From positions 38,743,280 to 38,807,279 of the forward strand of contig CM047810.1 of the NCBI GenBank assembly GCA_026214975.1: a stretch of DNA of 64,000 bases, in the 5' to 3' direction. The notes beneath the pieces were generated by a model. The model did no database searches. It saw only the letters and a list, made by a program, of their open reading frames with translations, and had not been told where the DNA came from. Shown here one piece after another: positions 37,201 to 48,343 of this stretch; the stretch's first letter is position 1, and each line of letters starts with the position of its first letter. Source of the DNA: Gentiana macrophylla (taxonomy: Eukaryota > Streptophyta > Magnoliopsida > Gentianales > Gentianaceae). A program made the translations under genes and the position numbers.

Positions 37201-37979
37201 ATGTCAAACAAATTGAACCTTCGTTTTATCATCGAAAACAAGCTTGACGAAACTAATTTTCTCGATTGGGAAAGAAACCTCAAAATCGTTTTGAGGCACG
37301 AGAAGATTGGCTATGTCTTGGACGAGGCCCTGCCGGAAAAGCCCGCTGAGGGTTCGGCTGTAGATGTTGTCGAGAAGTACAACTAGCACTGTTCTGACAG
37401 TACTGATGCTACATGTATCATGCATCATGCTTGCTTCTATGACACCGGAACTGCAGAAACAGCATGAGTCTATGGACGCCTACTCTATCATGGTCCACCT
37501 GAAGGAACTTTATGCTTTTCAGTCTCGTACTGAGAGGTACGAGGTCTCAAAGGCCCTGTTTAGTTGTAAGATGGCATCTGGGACTGCTGTGGGGTCACAC
37601 GTGCTTAAAATGATCGGGTACATAGAGAGGCTTGGGAAGCTGGGCCACAAGTTGGAACGAGAGTTGAGTATTGACTTGATTCTGCAAATCTCTACCAGAT
37701 TCATTCTCGCAGTTCGTGATGAACTATCACATGAACAAGATAGATTGCTCCCTTGCGGAGTTATTGAACATGTTGAAGACTGCTGAGGGCACTGTGGCGA
37801 AGGGAAAGCAAGTGTTGATGGTCACTTCAAGCAAGGGCAAGGCAAAAGCCCAGAAAAAAAGTCTAAGAAGGCGAAAGGCTGCACCTAAGCCAATGCCTAA
37901 GATAGCAAAAGACAAATCCAAGGATGCTTTCCATTGCGGTGAGACCGGACATTGGAGGAGAAACGCAAGGGCTTCTTGA
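37201..37979 (+). pseudogene. Copia Gag of the long element (broken)
   Basis: It starts MSKQ-like as MSKLNLR-type sequence at 37201 and continues DETNFLDWERNLKIVLRHE, the UBN2-type start. It breaks at a TAG at 37384. A second frame (37364-37786) carries LASMTPELQKQHESMDAYS and SRTERYEVSKALFSCKM. A third frame (to 37979) ends with the zinc knuckle DAFHCGETGHWRRN. At least two frameshifts are present. Confidence 0.85.
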
Positions 37980-38215
37980 GTACCAAGAAGAAGCATTCGA
38001 TGCTTCGACTTCAGTATATTTATGATTGAGATCAACATTACTTCTTCTAAGTCTAACCACTGGGTATTAGATCTTCGGGTTGTGGTTCTCATATTTGTAC
38101 TGAATATGCAGGCACTAAGAAGAACTAGAAATTTGAGGAAAGGAGAGGTGGACCTACGCGTTGGAAATGGAGCAAGTGTTCTTTACTTGCTGGCGTAGGA
38201 GTTTATTTTCTTTCG

Positions 38216-38569
38216 TTGCCCGATGGGCTAGTACTAGAACTAAATAATTGTTATTTTGTTCCCGCTCTTCTGAAGAGCATTATTTCTATTTCTGCATTAG
38301 ATGTTGATGGATTTTCTTTTACGTTTGAGAATAAATGTTGTTCTTTTTCACGTGATGGAATCTTTTATTATCTTGGCATACTTAGCAATGGTCTCTACAT
38401 ATTAGATATGAATGTTGGCGTACTTAATATAAATAACAAGAAAGCCAAAACAAATGACTTGAATGAATCATACTTATGGCATTGTAGACTTGGCCATATA
38501 AATAAGAATCGCATTTCCAAACTCCATAAAGATGGAATGTTGGATCAATTTGATTACGGAATCGTTTGA
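38216..38569 (+). pseudogene. Protease end and GAG-pre-integrase domain
   Basis: LNNCYFVPALLKSIISIS followed by SYLWHCRLGHINKNRISKLH, the conserved pre-integrase HxxxxH-type zinc-binding motif of Copia. The protease motif itself is not seen in an open frame. Confidence 0.8.
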
Positions 38570-38599
38570 TACATGCGAAGCTTGTTTACTTGGCAAGAT

Positions 38600-39557
38600 G
38601 ACAAAGTCACCTTTTAGTGGAAAAGGATAAGATCCAATGAATTGCTTGAGCTCATACATACCGATGTGTGGCCCAATGTCAATTCAAGCCAAAGGAGGAT
38701 ACTCTTATTTTATCACTTTCACTGATGACCATTCTCGCTATGGTTACATATACTTGATGAAGTATAAGTCTGAAGCCTTTGAAAAGTTTAAAGAGTTCAG
38801 AAGTGAGGTGGAGAAACAACTAGGCAGAGAAATCAAAACACTTCGATCCGATCGAGGTGGAGAATACCTAGATGGAGAGTTTCAAGACTATCTGAAGGAG
38901 AATGGGATTCTACCTGAATGGACCCCTCCCGGGACGCCACAAATGAATGGCGTGTCTGAGAGGAGGAACCACACCTTGTTAGACATGGTGCGATCCATGA
39001 TGAGCTATGCAGTTCTCCCAAAATCATTTTGGGGGCATGCTCTAGAAACCGCATCATATACACTAAACCGAGTTCCATCAAAGACGGTTGAATCCACACC
39101 ATATGAGGTATGGCATAAGAGGAAACCGAGTCTAGCATATCTTAAACCTTGGGGTTGTCCGACTTACGTGAAGCGGATGATGCCTGACAAATTAGAAGCT
39201 AGATCTGACAAATGTCTGTTTGTGGGTTATCCTAGAGAAACTAGAGGATACCAATTTTACCATCCTGAGGAACAAAAGGTGTTTGTTGCCAGGACTGGCC
39301 ACTTTCTAGAGAAAGAGTTTATTCTGGATAGGGTCAGTGGGAGTAAAATTGATCTTGAAGAAATTCGAGAACCGCTTACGGATAACAGTCAGTTGATGGA
39401 AGTAGAGGACTTGCCACACGCAGATGTGACACCAGCCTCTACCGTGGACACACTAGCACCTCGCAGATCCACCAGGAGCGCCGTGAACTCGAAAGGTATC
39501 TTGGCGTGTATCTCATGGAAGATGAGGACCACAGAACTTATGAGGAAGTGCTATTAA
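38600..39557 (+). pseudogene. Copia integrase
   Basis: The open part from 38637 shows the three catalytic acids in context: FTDDHSRYGYIYLM (first Asp), KTLRSDRGGEYLDGEF (second Asp) and GVSERRNHTLLDMVRSMM (Glu). It is followed by KSFWGHALETASYTLNRVPS and GCPTYVKRMMPDKLEARSDK. The core is intact, but a single-base break around 38625 disconnects it from the upstream zinc region. Confidence 0.9.
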
Positions 39558-40300
39558 GGCATGACAAAGAGAAATGGCTGGAAGCCATGAATTCTGAAAT
39601 GGAATCCATGAAAGACAACCAAGTTTGGAACTTAGTTGATCCACCTGAGGGAATAGTTCCCATAGGGTGTAAATGGGTCTTTAAGAGAAAGACCGACATG
39701 GGCGATAACGTGACTACCTACAAGGCTAGGTTAGTGGCAAAAGGTTATAAGCAAAGACAAGGAGTTGACTATGATGAAACCTTTTACTTTGTTGCCATGT
39801 TAAAATCCATTAGAATTTTGCTCGCTATTGCGGCATACCATGATTACGAAATCTGGCAGATGGATGTGAAAACAGCTTTCCTTATCGGGAACCTGTCTGA
39901 GGAAGTGTATATGACACAGCTTGAGGGTTTCACAACCAATGGCGCCAGGATGGTGTGTAAACCGCAAAGATCCATTTATGGATTAAAGCAAGCTTCTCGG
40001 AGTTGGAATCTTCGCTTTGATGAGATAATCAAGCAGTTTGATTTCATCAAGAACGAAGATGAGCCACATGTTTACAAGAAGGTCGATTGGGAGTGCCATT
40101 GTGTTCTTAGTGCTTTATGTAGATGACATATTGCTCATAGGGAATGATGTGCCTATGTTACAATCCGTCAAAGCTTGGTTATCCAAGAACTTCTCAATGA
40201 AGGACTTGGGTGAGGCGGCCTATATTCTAGGAATAAAGATCTATAGAGATAGATCTAAAAGGTTGCTTGTGTCATGCATGAATCCACCTATATAGACAAG
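39506..40300 (+). pseudogene. Copia reverse transcriptase
   Basis: The first ORF (39506-40126) reads CKWVFKRKTDMGDNVTTYKA, RLVAKGYKQRQGVDYDETF, WQMDVKTAFLIGNLSEEVYM and RSIYGLKQASRSWNLRFDE. A frameshift near 40090 moves the YVDD box (40116-40127) into the next ORF (FLVLYVDDILLIGND). Confidence 0.9.
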
Positions 40301-40527
40301 ATCTTTGAAGAGATTCGACATGGGCGATCAAGAAAGGATTGCTACCCATGTCACATGGGGTCTACTGTCGAAAGGAATGAGTCCTAAGACGAGAGGAGGA
40401 AAGGGCACAAATGAGTAAAGTCCCTTATGCTTCCGGCAATCGGGTCTATCATGTATGCCATGTTATGCCTGAAGACCGGATGTCTCGTACCCTCTTAGTA
40501 TGACTAGTAGGTACCGGTCCAATCCAG

Positions 40528-41095
40528 GTGATGGTCACCGGATTCTTTGTCAAGAAATATCCTCAAGTACTTGAGACGTACCAGGATATGTTCACGGTTT
40601 TCGGGAATGATGATTTAGTATTACGAGGTTACACAGGATGCCGTTTCCAAACCGACAAGGATGACTTTAAGTCACAATCTGGATTTGTTTTCACGCTTAC
40701 GGCGGAGCGGTGGTGGAAGAGTTCCAAGCAAGAGACTCACTGCGGACTCTACAACGGAAGCCGAATACATAGCGACCTCGGGGCGGCAAAGGAAGCGATT
40801 TGGATGAAGAAGTTCATTCACCGAACTTGGTGTGGTTCCTCCATTGAAGGTCCAGTGCCTCATCTTTGTGATAATAATGGAGCGATATCTCGATCAAAGG
40901 AACCAAGGTCTCATCGAAGTCAAACATGTGCTCTGGCGCTATCACTTGATTAGAGATAGTAGATAGATGAGATGTAAAGATAGAGAAAATCCACACGGAT
41001 GATAACATAGGTGATCCGTTAACCAAGGCATTGTCTCAAGCTAAGCATGAGAAACATGTTCACTTGCACGGGCTTAGGCATATGGGTGATTGGCT
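40528..41095 (+). pseudogene. Copia RNase H and element 3' end
   Basis: GYTGCRFQTDKDDFKSQSGF, then VFTLTAERWWKSSKQ, LGAAKEAIWMKKFIH and HLCDNNGAISRSKEPRSH, matching Copia RNase H. Frameshifts occur at about 40950. The stop and purine tract CCAAGTGGGAGAT precede the 3' LTR at 41114. Confidence 0.85.
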
Positions 41096-41113
41096 TTAGG
41101 CCAAGTGGGAGAT

Positions 41114-42915
41114 TGTTGGAAAGGTGTCCTAAACCCAATCGGGTTGGACCGGATCCGACCGGTCGGGTCGTTCTGATCTATTTAGTTCATGTAATAACTT
41201 TATTATGATTAATAAAAGCACTTATGTTATTATATATTGTTTATCTTCATATTATTTGTTGTGTATATATAGTAACGTCCACTAGTATCAATCATGATAG
41301 AGAAACCATGATAGTGATTATGGTTGATGAGATCTTTAATCACCATAATAAGGTTGGTACTTAAATGTCTCTAGTCTTATGTATTATCAAATGGGACATT
41401 GATAGTATAATCGAGACTAGCACGTATTGGATGTCTTCTATCTTTTAGAAGGTAGGGATAGATCTCGTCTATCGAAGTGTAGAGACACTTGGGTATGCGT
41501 GGGCGTGTATTAGGGAATGCGTCGTTAGGCCCACCCACTTACATTAAGTGTCACACTATGTGGCGGTTGTGTAATTATCCTTTGACCGAGTCTTCATGGC
41601 ATCACGGTGTGGATTGTTATGCTTTGACACTATTGAGATTTCTCCTAACCACGGGCGATCATGCGGTAGTGATTGGGTATGATATTGAAGCATGCGGAGT
41701 ATACATGATTGGTCGTCCGGGAATCGCGTATCCTATGATTGGGATCGAATATCCGAAATGGCCTTCTTATAAGGAATGTCTAGCTCTCGAGAATCTTTAC
41801 AAAGTGGGAATAAATGTGTTATTCCGAGAGAGCGTGATATCCAGATTATAAGATACGATCGTCAATGTATTGACACTCGTGATACGATCGTATGGATATT
41901 ATTACAGCGATAGGATTGTAAGTTACACGGTAATCGCTTTACATGAAAGGTAGTAGTCATTGCTTTTGACTCTTCCGATAATTGGGGGTCACGGTGTGTT
42001 GCTTGAGGCGCTTTCCGTGATCGTTAGGTATGAAGGGCATTTTAGTAAATTGCACTTTGTGTCTACGACCAACATATTCGAAGCCTATCGGGTCACACAC
42101 ATATGAACATCGAGTCGGATTAAAATGCGATTATAGTTGATAACCAAATAAGGAAAGTTTATCTCAGACTATAAAGGTTATAGTGGTAAATTAATATGGT
42201 GGTATTTATTTATTATGAATAAATAAAATACAAGATATTAATTATATACAAATTATATTAATTAAAGAATATTCCGGAAGTCAATTTGTTGACTAATGGG
42301 CGCCACTTTAAGTGTATGAGATACACTTGGATTGTGCACTTTAATTAATAAAGATTGCCATAATATTAATATAAGATATTAATTGATTTTGAAAAATAGA
42401 TTTATGGTAATAAGATAATTATAATCAATATAAGATATTGGCAAAATAAATTATAATTAAAGAGATAAATCAATCTAGTTGATTTTCCTTATTTTATTGG
42501 AAAAGGTTTTCTTCTCCTCCACACAACATATGGGCGCCACCTCCTCTATAAAAGGAAGTGGGTGTCGAGCTCTTTTGTACATCACAATTGCAAGAGTTCA
42601 TAATTCTTGTGTAAAATAGAGAGCCTTCCATAGTGAGTTTGTGAGGAAGAAAAGGTCGATCTAGCGGCGGAGTTTTTCCGATAGCAATCCAAGGAGGATT
42701 ACGGCGAGGGTTCGTGTGGATTAGCGATAGAGGCCGGACACGTGGGCGGCTTGCGCGTTGAACTACTTTCCGTTGGCGGTCAAAGCGGCGATCTTATAGA
42801 TCATCGAGTATAACCGTCAAACTACTTAACGTGTTTATTGCATTAAGCGAAGAACGATCTAGAAAAGGAAATCAAAATTTTAAATTCATTGCGTTAAACT
42901 AGTGATTTCCTATCA
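41114..42915 (+). repeat. 3' LTR of the long Copia element
   Basis: 1802 bp, ending CCTATCA instead of CCTAACA and followed by the GAGAC target duplication. Confidence 0.92.
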
Positions 42916-42920
42916 GAGAC

Positions 42921-43642
42921 TTGATTCCTGACTCATACTTAAGATACGTAGGCAACTTGGGATTCATAATCTCAGGCTCAGTCTAAAAATACTCAAACAC
43001 CACCCCCGTTTTATGCTTGTTCTTAGAGCATAGTCTTGAATTCGTTGTCACAAGATAATTACGGTCCGGATAATATTACAAGCGAGATCGAGCATCGTCA
43101 CTTTCCTTTTCTTTTCTTTTAACAAGTTTGGGTTGATGACTATCCAACCAATCTTCCCCACTCATATCAAATGTCGATGTCATGGTCAAAAGAGACTTGT
43201 GCCTGCTTTATTGGGTGCTATCATGAAGAGAAGAGACATATTGGTTCCGGATCCAGAGTCTAAATGAAAATGGAATTTAGTCTCACAAGCAATCGCAGAT
43301 CTAATACATAAAGCATTCACCAAATCTTTGAATGCATCGAGGTGGTATTTGGTGGTGAGAGGTGTTTACATCAAAGGTACCAAATGAATGAGAAAATTTG
43401 TTTGCATAGGGGTTGCGGAAAGTGACGTTGGGGAGGTAGTTTGATGAAACAAGGACAATATTGTCATTTTACGAAAAATGCTCTGGCACTAATTTACTTT
43501 ACATGGCAATACCGGGCACCAAAGACAATTGTTTTGTTTAGACATCCTCCGCATCTTCTCTCAAAAGCTTGTCGGAGGCTTTGATGTCGTCATTCTTTGA
43601 AAAGCCTTAGCCATTCACTGGCTATGGTCTTTTCATTCATAC
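42921..43642. other. Interrupted host repeat, right part
   Basis: It begins TTGATTCCTGACTCATACTT then AAGATACGTAGGCAACTTGG, a block I associate with the 3' ends of large plant LTRs. The sequence into which the four 24-43 kb elements inserted was therefore probably an older LTR element. No gene is visible up to 43642. Confidence 0.4.
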
Positions 43643-43926
43643 GTAGAAATTTCTTTTGATGTCATATTCGGCGATTCACAGACGGTCCATAAAAACACGT
43701 CGCATGAGGATGATTTATCTCACTTAGGCTCTATTATCGATGATTGTAAAGCTCTTATTCTTGCTTTTGTCAATTTTTGTTCTTCTTTTGTCAATAGAGA
43801 GGGCAACATCCCATCCCATATTCTAGCAAAGAAAGGCTTATCTCTTTGTCGATTACCAACAATGATGAAGGCGCACGAGACCGCCTTACAATTTATTTTG
43901 GCGTGTTATCTTGATTTGAATCGATA
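43643..43926 (+). pseudogene. RNase H-like (RVT_3) fragment, LINE-derived
   Basis: The open frame reads VEISFDVIFGDSQTVHKN, DDLSHLGSIIDDCKALILAF, FVNREGNIPSHILAKKGLS and ends in TAA. This is the second half of the RNase H-like domain found at the C-terminus of plant LINEs and related orphan genes. An A-rich tail follows, consistent with a LINE 3' end. The N-terminal half is absent. Confidence 0.7.
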
Positions 43927-44685
43927 AAAATTCATTTTTCCTCAAGAAAAAAAAAGCGAATCAAAGGAATAAAATATAATTAAGTAAAGTAAAATAATAA
44001 TTAGAAAATTGTTTTCCTTTTTGAAATTTGTGTGATGAGTAAATGATTGTTGAGAGAAAGTAGTATAATAACTAAAATAATGATAAAAAAATGTAACGGA
44101 AGGAATAAAATGAAATGGTGGAAGATTGATTTTTTTTATTTTGTTTCAAAAAAAACAAGATGTTTTTTTATTTATAGACAAAGAAATAATTGACGAGTTT
44201 TTTTTTTTTTTTTTTTTTTTTTTTGAGAAATTGGCAAGTTAATTTTTTTAGGGTAGTTAATTTTTTTTTTTTGAGGGTAGTTAATTTAAAACGAATGAAT
44301 AAATAAAGTGGTGAGATTTATTTATTTATTTAGTATTATTATTTTTATTATTGTTGTTGTTGTTGAGAGGCAGATGATTTAAAATGAATTAAAAATGATT
44401 CGTGTCCAAACCTTAGCGGCGGAGCGCGGCAGAGGTCGGTGAAGTTCCAAAATGAATGACACAAAACGGATGGCACGATCTTGGGGCAACGGTGTTTTCT
44501 CTTGCCTTAGATTTTGCGGTATCGAACTCGAACATGGTGGTGGGTTCTTGAGTAGAGTTCAATTAGAGCCAAAAAAAAAAATAATAAACAAAACCTCAAA
44601 AACATTAGAATTACTCAAACAAGGTTCTCGTCGGCGATGACTGAAATGCACTGAGCAGTGAGCTGCATTACAGAAAAATACAGAA
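43927..44685. other. AT-rich region upstream of the maturase gene
   Basis: Contains long T-runs (44199-44224 and 44260-44272). It should contain the promoter and 5' UTR of the downstream gene. No TATA box was assigned. Confidence 0.4.
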
Positions 44686-47600
44686 ATGGCCGCCATTAGA
44701 AGATTGACAATTAATTTTTCAAGTCTCAATACCATGTCCTCTCCGTCCCCTGCGCTTTTAATATCTCGTAGAGGAGGCGTAGCAGCAGCTTCGAAGCTTT
44801 TCATCGGAGGTACCTTCTCTCCGCGTCTCGTATTCCACGTTTTTCTTGCCTTTCTTGTTTTGCTCTGAAATTATGAGTGGCAACCGCATTTTCAATAAAC
44901 AATAAGTAACCACGATCACTATGATTTCATTCCTCTGAATTATTATTCAGAATATCGGATTTGAGGGAGGAAATACCAGAATACTAGTTTTCAAATTATC
45001 TTTTGGGGGTTCACCTTTTGGGGTCTCAGTCGCTGGAGCTTCATTAACTCCTAGATACATATTTTCTGATGCATTATGAATCATGAATGGAATTGGTTTT
45101 TTTTTACATTCCTAAGGAGTAATTTGGTTGCTCTTGTTATAATTATTTACATGATTTGTGAATTATTTGCACAATGTACTTGGATAAAAAAAAAAAATCA
45201 TCAAGTGAATCTTAAGCTACTTACATAAGAGGTACCAATTTTCTTGATGGATCATTGGCATTGGATTGAATTCCAAGTACATGCAAGATACTGATTTCAG
45301 TTGCCTAATGCATTGCAATACAAGATCAGACACATAACTCAGTACCATCTACATTATACCCACCAAGCCAATTAAACAAAATGCAAATCTTCTCAAGTGC
45401 GCTCGCCATATCTGTAAATTAGATTCGTTTAGAATCAGATGTCAATGTAACAGCATCTGCACAAAGTGGTGTGGACAATGCATGAAATACCCCTTTGATG
45501 ATGCATTCTGCCAATTCCGAGAAAAAATTGTGTGAAAAGGTTATATGGTTCTGGATTGTAAGAGATGCCACCTATCTTAGTCAGATTCAGGCCAGAGGAT
45601 TTCCAATTGTCAAACCATAAAGAAGTAATGCTCTGTTTCTTGATTGTTTAACTTGAGCACTGAAATTACTTGACATTCTAGTTTACTTTTTTTTTTTCTT
45701 TTTTCTTTTTCAATTCCTGTGGAATAGCTTTCCTAAACCTGATTGCGTGCATATTATGATACTTTTAAAATTATGCTTTGGGGTTGCTTTTATTCTCTCT
45801 TTGTTACGTGTAGGAGAGACCTCTGAAAATAACTTTGAAATTTCAGAAGCACCTTCTTAAAAGTAGCTCACCCCCAAGCAAAGAAGAAAATCAACTCTTT
45901 ATTATTTGTAATATTTCTCATGAATTTTCGTCGCTCTGTTGCAGGAATGTCTTTTCCAATCGCGGAGAATGGTTTGTCTGAGGCATTATCTCAGCATGGT
46001 CTTTCAGTGTTTCATCTTGGGAGGCTACTTTTCCAAAGGTCTTTCAGTGTTTCATCTTGCTCAAGGGCTAAGGAAGAAGGAAGTCAAAGCAATAATCTGG
46101 AGATGAATAAAGACAAAACGACTCTAGCTTTGAGCTTAGCAAGCTTAATGGACGAAACTTATGCTGCACAGGAGAAACAACCGAAGAGCAGAGTGGAGCT
46201 CAAGAGGTCACTTGAGCAACATATTAAGAGGAGGGTCAATGAACAATTTGTAGATGGGAAGTTTAGGGCCCTTTTTTCGAAAGTGATTGCAAATGTGGAA
46301 ACTCTTCGGGATGCTTATGATTGTATTAGGGTACAATCCAATGTAGACTTATCATCGGATAGGGAGAACCTGCCTTTTGAATCCATAGCAGAAGAACTTC
46401 TATGTGGGACTTTTGATGTGAGTGCTAATACATATTCTTTATCTACTAGGGGAACAACTAAAGAATTGTTAGTTTTCCCAAATCTTAAGCTGACGGTTGT
46501 GCAATACGCTATTAGGATAGTGTTGGAAGTTATTTATAAACCTCACTTTTCAAAGATTTCACACGGTGGTCGAAATGGAAGGGATCATTTGTCTGCTCTA
46601 AGATACATCAGGAAAGAGCCAAATCCTAATTGGTGGTTTTCAGTGGTTCTGGAACAAAAACTGGATGATTGCATCCTTAATAAGATTCTCTCCATCATAT
46701 CAAACAGGATTGAAGATCCTGAACTCAATGATATGCTTACATGTATGTATCGTGACAATGTTCTAAATTTGGAGTTCGGTGGCTTCTCAAAAGGGCTTGG
46801 TCTTCCACAAGAGGGAGTGCTGTCTCCTATATTAATGAATATATATCTTGACCTTTTTGATCGTGAAATATACAGGATAACTATGAGATATGAAGCTCTT
46901 GAAAAAGTGGGATTGCCTACTGAGAACAATAGGCGTCACTCAAAGTTACGTAGCTGGTTTAAGAGACAAATTAAAAGCACCGATAACCAAGAATATAGCG
47001 TTGAGGAGAGCTCCAGTCCACGAGTACATTGTTGTCGCTTTATGGATGAGATTTTTATCGCCGTTTCAGGTTCTGAAGAAATGGCTCTTGCTTGCAAATC
47101 AGATATAGAAGATTACTTGAAGAATTCTCTACACATAGAGGTCAGTAATGAAACAGATGTTTTGCAATGTGATGGTGCCCATGGTATTCGATTCCTTGGA
47201 ACATATATCCAAAGAGGCCTGAAAGACAGTCCTGCATTAAGAGCTGTTCATAAGTTAAAGGATAAAGTAAAACTGTTCGCCACACAAAAACATGAAGCTT
47301 GGGAAGTGGGCACTTTTAGAATTGGCAAGAAATGGCTGGCACATGGGCTGAAGAAAGTCAAAGAATCTGAGATCAAGCATTTATCTGGTAACAGTCCTCT
47401 ATTGAACCAAATTTCTGGTTTCCGTAAACCTGGGATGAAAACTGATCACTGGTACAGAATCCTTTTACGAGTATGGATGCAAGACATTAATGCTGTACCA
47501 GCAGACAGCGAAAAATCTTTACTTTCTAAGCACATTATAGAACCAGCTCTTCCTCAAGAACTACGAGATTCCTATCACGAGTTTCAAAAGTGTGCTCACG

Positions 47601-48343
47601 AGTACGTGTCTTCTGAGACAGCTGCTACCATTGCTCTTCTACCAAGCAATACTTCTTCTTCTTCATGTACCTCTCTCTGGCACACACAAGTTTTAGCCCC
47701 TACACATGCAATGAAAAAACGCCTCCATCGCTATGGTTTAACGAATCTTGAAGGATTTCCTCGTACATGTAATACGCTCGTTTTACTAGATGATGATTGT
47801 ATCATTGATTGGTTCACAGGAATTGTTCAACGTTGGCTTAAATGGTATAGAGATTGTGACAACTTCAATGAAGTCAAGCTCCTTATTTGTGATCAAGTAA
47901 GAATGTCATGCATACGAACACTGGCAGCAAAATACCGAATACATGAGGCGGAGATAGAAAGAAAATTCGATATGCAATTAAGCGAAATTCCTGGTGTCGA
48001 TGAGGAGATAGATTGCAACTTAAGGTATAAAGAATATAATATTGATGATAGCGTGTTGTTTGGGATCCCTAATAGTGGGTTGTGTTTGTTATCATTAGCA
48101 AGGATGGTCAGCAAGTCAAGACCATGCAATTGTTTTGTTATGGGATGTGTGGCTTCTGCACCTTGTGTTTACACTCTTCATGTAATGGAAAGGCAAAAGT
48201 TTCCAGGATGGAAAACTGGGTTTTCAAGCTGTATACATCCGAGTTTGCATACAAGAAAAATTGGTCTTTGTAAACAGCATTTGAAGGATTTGTTTCTTGG
48301 GAATATATCACTTCAATCTATCAACTTTGGTGCTTGGAGATGA
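44686..48343 (+). CDS. Nuclear group II intron maturase with GRP-like first exon
   Basis: Nuclear maturases of this type (plant nMAT family, probably the nMAT3/nMAT4 class with a C-terminal endonuclease-like domain) help splice group II introns in mitochondria. Two exons are inferred: 44686-44809 and 45945-48343. They are joined GT/AG in frame, giving 840 residues. Exon 1 (MAAIRRLTINF...KLFIGG) looks like the organelle-targeting exon of a glycine-rich RRM protein. The maturase proper starts at about residue 65. RT blocks lie at about 220-370 (ISHGGRNGRDHLSALRYI, GLGLPQEGVLSPILMNIYL). The YADD site is replaced by FMDE at 47039-47050. Domain X includes WFTGIVQRWLKWYRDCDNF. The C-terminus (KFPGWKTGFSSCIHPSLH, GLCKQHLKDLFLG) is the endonuclease-like region. 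A start at 45920 or 45947 without exon 1 is possible but would lose the targeting sequence. Confidence 0.85.
45998..46059 (+). repeat. 22-bp direct repeat at the fusion junction
   Basis: GGTCTTTCAGTGTTTC plus ATCTTG occurs at 45998-46019 and again at 46038-46059, an offset of 40 bp. The first copy directly follows the RRM-like coding segment and is read as LSVFHLG. The second is read in another frame as RSFSVSSC, which looks like maturase presequence. Confidence 0.85.

Larger units (their letters stand above)
33483..42915 (+). mobile_element. Full-length Copia element, long LTRs, 9.4 kb
   Basis: LTRs lie at 33483-35287 (1805 bp) and 41114-42915 (1802 bp). The target duplication GAGAC is present at 33478-33482 and 42916-42920. 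The domain order is Gag, zinc knuckle, GAG-pre-integrase, integrase, RT, RNase H, which is diagnostic of Copia. A non-coding leader of about 1.9 kb precedes gag. The primer binding site after the 5' LTR reads TGGTATCGAGAGG, one base short of the canonical TGGTATCAGAG. Stops and frameshifts make pol non-functional as sequenced. The solo LTR at 28085 and the old copy at 8569 belong to the same family. Confidence 0.93.

Noticed and set aside
45920..45946. Maturase start codon at 45920
   Set aside because: This ATG lies in the polypyrimidine/acceptor region of the predicted intron. Using the exon at 44686 gives an in-frame splice and a targeting-type N-terminus. Kept as an alternative only.
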